Source: S5-327 sp965116015
GTDB taxonomy: Bacteria; Chloroflexota; Dehalococcoidia; Lucifugimonadales; Australimonadaceae
DNA length: 64,000 nucleotides
Assembly (NCBI GenBank): GCA_965116015.1
Contig: OZ220477.1
Span: 2,324,060 to 2,388,059 of the forward strand
Direction of reading: 5' to 3'
Part shown: in pieces, positions 62,001 to 64,000 of the stretch
Position numbering within the stretch: the first letter of the stretch is position 1
Layout: each line of letters opens with the position of its first letter
Notes under the pieces: model-generated
Told to the model about the DNA's origin: nothing
Database searches by the model: none
What the model saw: only the letters and a program-made list of their open reading frames with translations
Program-made: the position numbers and the translations under genes

Positions 62001-62616
62001 CGGGAGCGTCGGCGTCGGCGGTTCGACCATCACCCGCCGCGCCACTCCCACCCCCACCCCGAGGCCAGCGCTCCCGCCCACTCCCCCGCCCCCGCCGACG
62101 GCCACCCCCGCCCCCACCATGATGCCGACGGCAATCCCCACTGCGATGCCAACGGCGATCCCCACCGTAGCCCCCCGCCCAACCGCGATGCCCACCATCG
62201 CCCCGCGCCCAACCGCGATTCCCACCGCGGCGCCAACCGCGATTCCCACCGCGGCGCCAACCGCGATTCCCACCGCAGCGCCAACCGCGGTCCCTACCGT
62301 AGCTCCGCGCCCAACCGCGACCCCCGCCCCGCGCCCGACAGCAACCCCCGCCCCGCGCCCGACAGCAACCCCCGCCCCGCGCCCAACGGCAACCCCCACT
62401 CCGCGCCCAGCCCCAACGGCAACCCCAACCCCGACGCCAGCGCCGACCGCGACGCCCACCTCCAGACCAGCGCCCACCCCAACCCTCACCCCTATCCCTG
62501 AAGACGACTCCGGCGGATTCTCCGCCGCCGTCCTTCTGGCTCTCGGAGGCCTCGCAGTGATCCTCATTGCTGCTGGCGGCTACGGCTACTACGTCTACCG
62601 CCAGAGGCAAAGCTAA
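56071..62616 (+). CDS. Giant secreted FN3-array surface protein 4 (2181 aa)
   Basis: After the shared signal peptide the protein has about 16 FN3 domains. Fifteen fall into five A-B-C triplets: A carries TPGPSSVTLTW...DYYEYxQKVG, B carries TLFxxAGDKQVELRWELSGPLPPSP and C carries QYRxKRGGRAYGDWVTI. Triplets are joined by PTPTPTPGPTPTP linkers. One extra FN3 (TGLAAAAGPGSVTLNWTNPND) precedes a Thr-Pro stalk with DGSVGVGGSTITRRATPTP and the C-terminal GGFSAAVLLALGG...YVYRQRQS anchor. Triplet copies are similar enough to recombine. It is probably an extended surface fibre or adhesin. Its first ~600 bases are nearly identical to the start of gene 5. Confidence 0.87.
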   Translation: MKSLIARYDGNRALPWIIPLAAVLLAALVLATTILAPSPAGASVLAPLANQAVATPAAPTSLAATPGPSSVTLTWDDPSNAAIDYYEYRQKVGPAAYGSWTEIPNSHAETASATIRGLAAGVEHKFRIRARSSAGAGVAAAEVAETPAAPTMTLFAKAGDKQVELRWELSGELPPSPAVASWEVSTRRKDGVAWGDWTTRTAIDGATSSTRTHTITGLTNTYDYLASVSVTPRSLVSAPGSGSQSGNAGFSTEPQFYVAPTSPIVEALPTAPPPAPAGFAIEWIGNTWVRVSWDEAYTDTSLIGWQYRHKRGGRAYGEWVTIPDFTNIKVNHIIRGLYPGSDYTFQLRALNHAGYGAASPEKSTTTSAPPTPTPTPAPTATPTLTPTPTPGPTPTPVSRSAALPKPAGLTATPGPSSVTLTWTNPNDADVDYYEYRQKVGAAAYGHWMEIPSSHNATTSATIRGLAAGVEHKFKIRARSAAGAGAGSDEASATPAAPTITLFTKAGDKQVEFSWELSGPLPPSPAFASWEFAYRFSKRSFGSRTEIPHAISLTRTHTLAGIENDREQVASLSITPRSLASPPTSGSQAGNAGFSNEPHFYPSAHNRGAGAAPRGAPGAPSGLNVTDLGAKSLTLRWNSQSGDRSITGFQYRQKRDGRAYGDWVTMPPTPPDSDGQTRDPRERTFHAISGLAPGSNYTFQIRAVNAAGYSPPSAEATAATTAPPTPTSTPTPTPTPTPGPTPTPAPSNSALPTPTGLTATPGPSSVTLAWTNPNDDDIDYYEYQQKVGPAAYGFWMEIPNSHKDTTSAAMTGLAAGVEHKFKIRARNSAGAGAASAEVAATPAAPTITLFATGYDARVDLRWELSGPLPPSPAFTSLEVSTRRKNDSGTWQSWTTRTAIPSATTSTRAHTVVGLANGYDHQASLSITPRSLASPPSSGSQSGNAGFSTDAQFYPDSTSLVAPTGTPAAPTGFTTRNVSATRADLAWDRIDLGDSADLSVTHFQYRQKRGGRTYGDWTTISGSDETTAGHTVTGLTPSTAYAFQVRAVNVAGYGAASAEQTITTTATLVPTPTPTPTPPPTPTPTLTPTPGPTPTPTPIPTPTPVASNSALPTPTGLTATPGPSSVTLTWTNPNDAGVDFYEYQQKVGSDPYGFWMDIPNSHIGTTSATITGLAAGVEHKFKIRARNAAGAGAASAEASATPAAPTITLFTIAGDKQATLRWELSGPLPPSPAVTSWEVSTRRRTDRSSSTPSAWGAWTTRTAISSATALTRTHTLTGLTNQRDHQASLSITPRSLASAPSSGSQSGNAGFSNEPEFYPTYYSRSRIPAGVPSAPTGLNVTDVFESRATLRWESQQTDFSITGFQYRHKRDGRAYGDWVAIPGPIPGSGNEGLSPRERTFHTIEGLAHGSNYAFQIRAVNAAGYSPASAEATATTSSPFTPTSTPTPGPTPTPTPTPAPAPSNAALPTPAGLTATPGPSSVTLAWTNPNDDDIDYYEYQQKVGADPYGFWMEIPNSHKDTTSAAITGLAAGVEHKFKIRARNSAGAGAASAEASATPASPTITLFAVAGEERVTLRWELSGPLPPSPAFTSWEFSTRRQNENKWRNWAARTAIPYAISLTRGYTVTGLADYNDHQASISITPRSLASAPGSGTRSGKAGFSNEPDFYPSDSGEGIPTATPAAPTGFAIRNMSETSADLAWDRIDAGDSPDPSVTRFQYRQKRGGRTYGDWTTISGSDKETAGHTITGLTPDTEYAFQVRAVNAAGYGAATAEQTIPATPDAPTGLAAAAGPGSVTLNWTNPNDAAITGYQVRQRKGSAAWDDWADIDPSDATTVTHTVTGLESDDSYRFQIRAVNARGASDQSTTASATPNPLPTPTPTATPTITPTPTPTATPTITPTPTPTATPTSTPVPGTTPAPTPTPTATPTSTPVPGTTPAPTPTPTATPTPTPVPGTTPAPTHTPAPTPTPVNTPTPTPTPDGSVGVGGSTITRRATPTPTPRPALPPTPPPPPTATPAPTMMPTAIPTAMPTAIPTVAPRPTAMPTIAPRPTAIPTAAPTAIPTAAPTAIPTAAPTAVPTVAPRPTATPAPRPTATPAPRPTATPAPRPTATPTPRPAPTATPTPTPAPTATPTSRPAPTPTLTPIPEDDSGGFSAAVLLALGGLAVILIAAGGYGYYVYRQRQS

Positions 62617-62659
62617 GCGCAGCTAGTCCCGCCGCCTAAGCAAACCCCTCTAGCCGGCA

Positions 62660-62698
62660 AGCCCCTGGGAGGAGCGCCCCCCGCTCCTCCCAGGGGCT
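62660..62698 (+). terminator. Terminator of surface protein gene 4
   Basis: A perfect 17-bp stem (62660-62676 with 62682-62698, AGCCCCTGGGAGGAGCG) around CCCCC, followed by CTTCTC. It is the strongest of the family. The rest of the 327-base gap to 62943 matches the gap before gene 4. Confidence 0.75.
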
Positions 62699-62799
62699 CT
62701 TCTCGCTCCCACCCATCCTCCCGCGCAGGCGAAACCACTCGCCGGGCAGGGTAGGGGAGCGCTCGCCGAGCTCCCATCGTCCCCCGCGCAACCCTTCAC

Positions 62800-63720
62800 C
62801 CTAAGCGCGAATTCCGTGCGGGAAATCCGTCCCGAAATTGCCCCTGCAACCCCTTGACAAGGGGGGGGGGGGGGGTGGATAATAAGCCGCGACCACATCC
62901 GGCGCGGAGCGCGCAGCGTGCTCCGCTTGAGGGGATAACACAGATGAAATCGCTGATCGTCCGCTACCACGGAAACCGGCCCCTCTCCTGGATCATCCCC
63001 CTCGCCGCCGCCCTCCTCGGCGCCCTCGTCCTCGCGACGACCATCCTCGCCCCCAGCCCTGCCGGCGCATCCGTCCTCGCGCCCCTCGCCAACCAGGCCG
63101 TCGCCACCCCCGCCGCGCCAACCAGCCTCGCCGCCACCCCCGGCCCCAGCAGCGTAACCCTCACGTGGGACGACCCCAGCAACGCCGCCATCGACTACTA
63201 CGAATACCGCCAGAAAGTAGGCCCCGCCGCTTACGGCTCCTGGACCGAGATTCCCAACTCCCACGCAGAAACGGCATCCGCCACGATAAGAGGCCTCGCC
63301 GCCGGCGTGGAGCACAAGTTCAGGCTCCGCGCGCGGAGCTCCGCCGGCGCCGGCGTCGCCGCCGCAGAGGTAGCCGAAACCCCCGCCGCCCCGACGATGA
63401 CCCTCTTCGCAGTCGCGGGCAACAAACAGGTGGAGCTCCGCTGGGAGCTCAGCGGCGAACTACCCCCTTCCCCCGCTGTCACCAGCTGGGAAGTCTCCTC
63501 CCGCAGGGCAGCCGGCGGCACTCCCTGGGGCGCAAGAACGGCGATAGACGGCGCAACCTCCTCCACCAGAACCCACACCCTCACGGGACTCACGAACACC
63601 TACGACTATCTGGCATCGGTCTCCGTAACCCCGCGCTCCCTCGTCAGCGCCCCGGGATCGGGCTCGCAGTCAGGCAACGCAGGATTCTCCACTGAGCCGC
63701 AATTCTACGTCGCGCCTCCC
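62800..63720 (+). repeat. Direct repeat of the gene 4 promoter and 5' coding region
   Basis: This stretch is a close copy of about 55900-56860: the pre-promoter sequence, G-tract promoter, leader with a GCGGAG/CTCCGC hairpin, ribosome-binding region GAGGGGATAACA, signal peptide and first FN3 domains. A few short indels and substitutions separate the copies. Confidence 0.75.
62854..62883 (+). promoter_or_regulatory. G-tract promoter 5 (spacer 18 bp)
   Basis: TTGACA (62854-62859), A, 15 G (62861-62875), TG, then GATAAT (62878-62883). This is the only family member with the 18-bp spacing of rpmH and the tRNA promoters, so it is predicted to be the active one in the sequenced cells. Confidence 0.8.
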
Positions 63721-64000
63721 GGCGAGGCCGCCCCGGCGGCAACTCCGCCCGCTCCCGCCGGCTTCGCCATCCAATGGATAGGCAACAGATGGGTGAAAGT
63801 CATATGGGATAGAGCCGACACCCAGGTAGACCTCATCAGCTTTCAGTACCGCCACAAGCGAGGCGGACGCGCCTACGGCGAATGGGTGAACATCCCCGGC
63901 ATTCCCCAGGACATAGTAACCTACACGATCGGCGGCCTCTACCCTGGCTCGGACTACACCTTCCAGCTCCGCACTGTCAACCACGCCGGCTACGGAGCCG
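62944..64000 (+). CDS. Secreted FN3-array surface protein 5 (5' part, runs off the window)
   Basis: 352 codons are present without a stop. The start MKSLIVRYHGNRPLSWIIPL, signal peptide and first A-B-C FN3 triplet follow gene 4 closely (ASVLAPLANQAVATPAAPT; TPGPSSVTLTWDDPSNAAIDYY). Changes cluster in the B domain (SSRRAAGGTPWGARTAI) and in the C domain (IQWIGNRWVKVIWDRADTQ). The total length is unknown. Confidence 0.87.
   Translation, partial: MKSLIVRYHGNRPLSWIIPLAAALLGALVLATTILAPSPAGASVLAPLANQAVATPAAPTSLAATPGPSSVTLTWDDPSNAAIDYYEYRQKVGPAAYGSWTEIPNSHAETASATIRGLAAGVEHKFRLRARSSAGAGVAAAEVAETPAAPTMTLFAVAGNKQVELRWELSGELPPSPAVTSWEVSSRRAAGGTPWGARTAIDGATSSTRTHTLTGLTNTYDYLASVSVTPRSLVSAPGSGSQSGNAGFSTEPQFYVAPPGEAAPAATPPAPAGFAIQWIGNRWVKVIWDRADTQVDLISFQYRHKRGGRAYGEWVNIPGIPQDIVTYTIGGLYPGSDYTFQLRTVNHAGYGA

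Noticed and set aside
45335..62875. G tracts as translational (in-frame) phase-variation repeats
   Set aside because: All five tracts lie 60-80 bases upstream of the start codons, between promoter boxes, so slippage cannot shift the reading frame.

Overview
The window is GC-rich, densely coding bacterial DNA. The combination of an rpmH-rnpA-yidD-yidC-jag cluster, lipoproteins and surface proteins with Thr-Pro linkers, an HspR-like regulator and a likely selenoprotein suggests a Chloroflexota (Dehalococcoidia/SAR202-like) genome. That assignment is inference; no rRNA gene is present.

Layout. 1-5 kb: a C-terminal gene fragment, a Vsr-type endonuclease, an epimerase plus aspartate dehydrogenase-like pair, a small hypothetical gene, an OB-fold lipoprotein and an EamA transporter. 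5-11 kb: an HspR-like regulator divergent from an HtrA protease, a ThDP enzyme and RecQ. 11-17 kb (minus strand): a membrane-insertion operon rpmH-rnpA-yidD-(PQQ lipoprotein)-yidC-jag-(membrane protein), followed by a MATE protein. 17-20 kb: RtcB, a candidate small RNA or leader upstream of it, and TlyA. 19.7-32.3 kb: a virus-derived segment with XRE/ImmA regulators and an HK97-type head module (TerL, portal, protease, capsid, broken connector). It has no visible integrase, tail or lysis genes, and it carries a large LRR protein, a GNAT enzyme and an alpha/beta hydrolase as cargo. 32-45 kb: TldD/TldE, HEAT, Nudix, GNAT, two MaoC-type halves, a lipoprotein, tRNA-Trp, tRNA-Leu, an LDH2-family dehydrogenase, tRNA-Cys, an OsmC-family gene with an in-frame UGA, Amt plus PII, and an enolase-superfamily enzyme.

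45-64 kb: a tandem family of five very large secreted fibronectin-III surface proteins (the fifth is cut by the window end). Each is its own transcription unit bounded by a strong hairpin. Each has a homopolymeric G tract of 15-17 bases exactly between a perfect TTGACA -35 box and a -10 box. Changes in tract length would change the -35/-10 spacing, so this looks like a multi-gene promoter phase-variation system. Ordinary promoters in the same window (rpmH, tRNA-Trp, tRNA-Cys, tldD) have 18-bp spacers. The five G-tract promoters have 20, 20, 19, 20 and 18 bp, so as sequenced only the last has the ordinary spacing.

The two strongest discoveries are this G-tract promoter family and the OsmC-like candidate selenoprotein, in which UGA sits at the catalytic cysteine and is followed by a SECIS-like hairpin. 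Other points of interest are an undescribed domain of about 200 residues shared by two of the surface proteins, a natural Glu-to-Ala change in the ImmA HExxH motif, and two structured non-coding regions.
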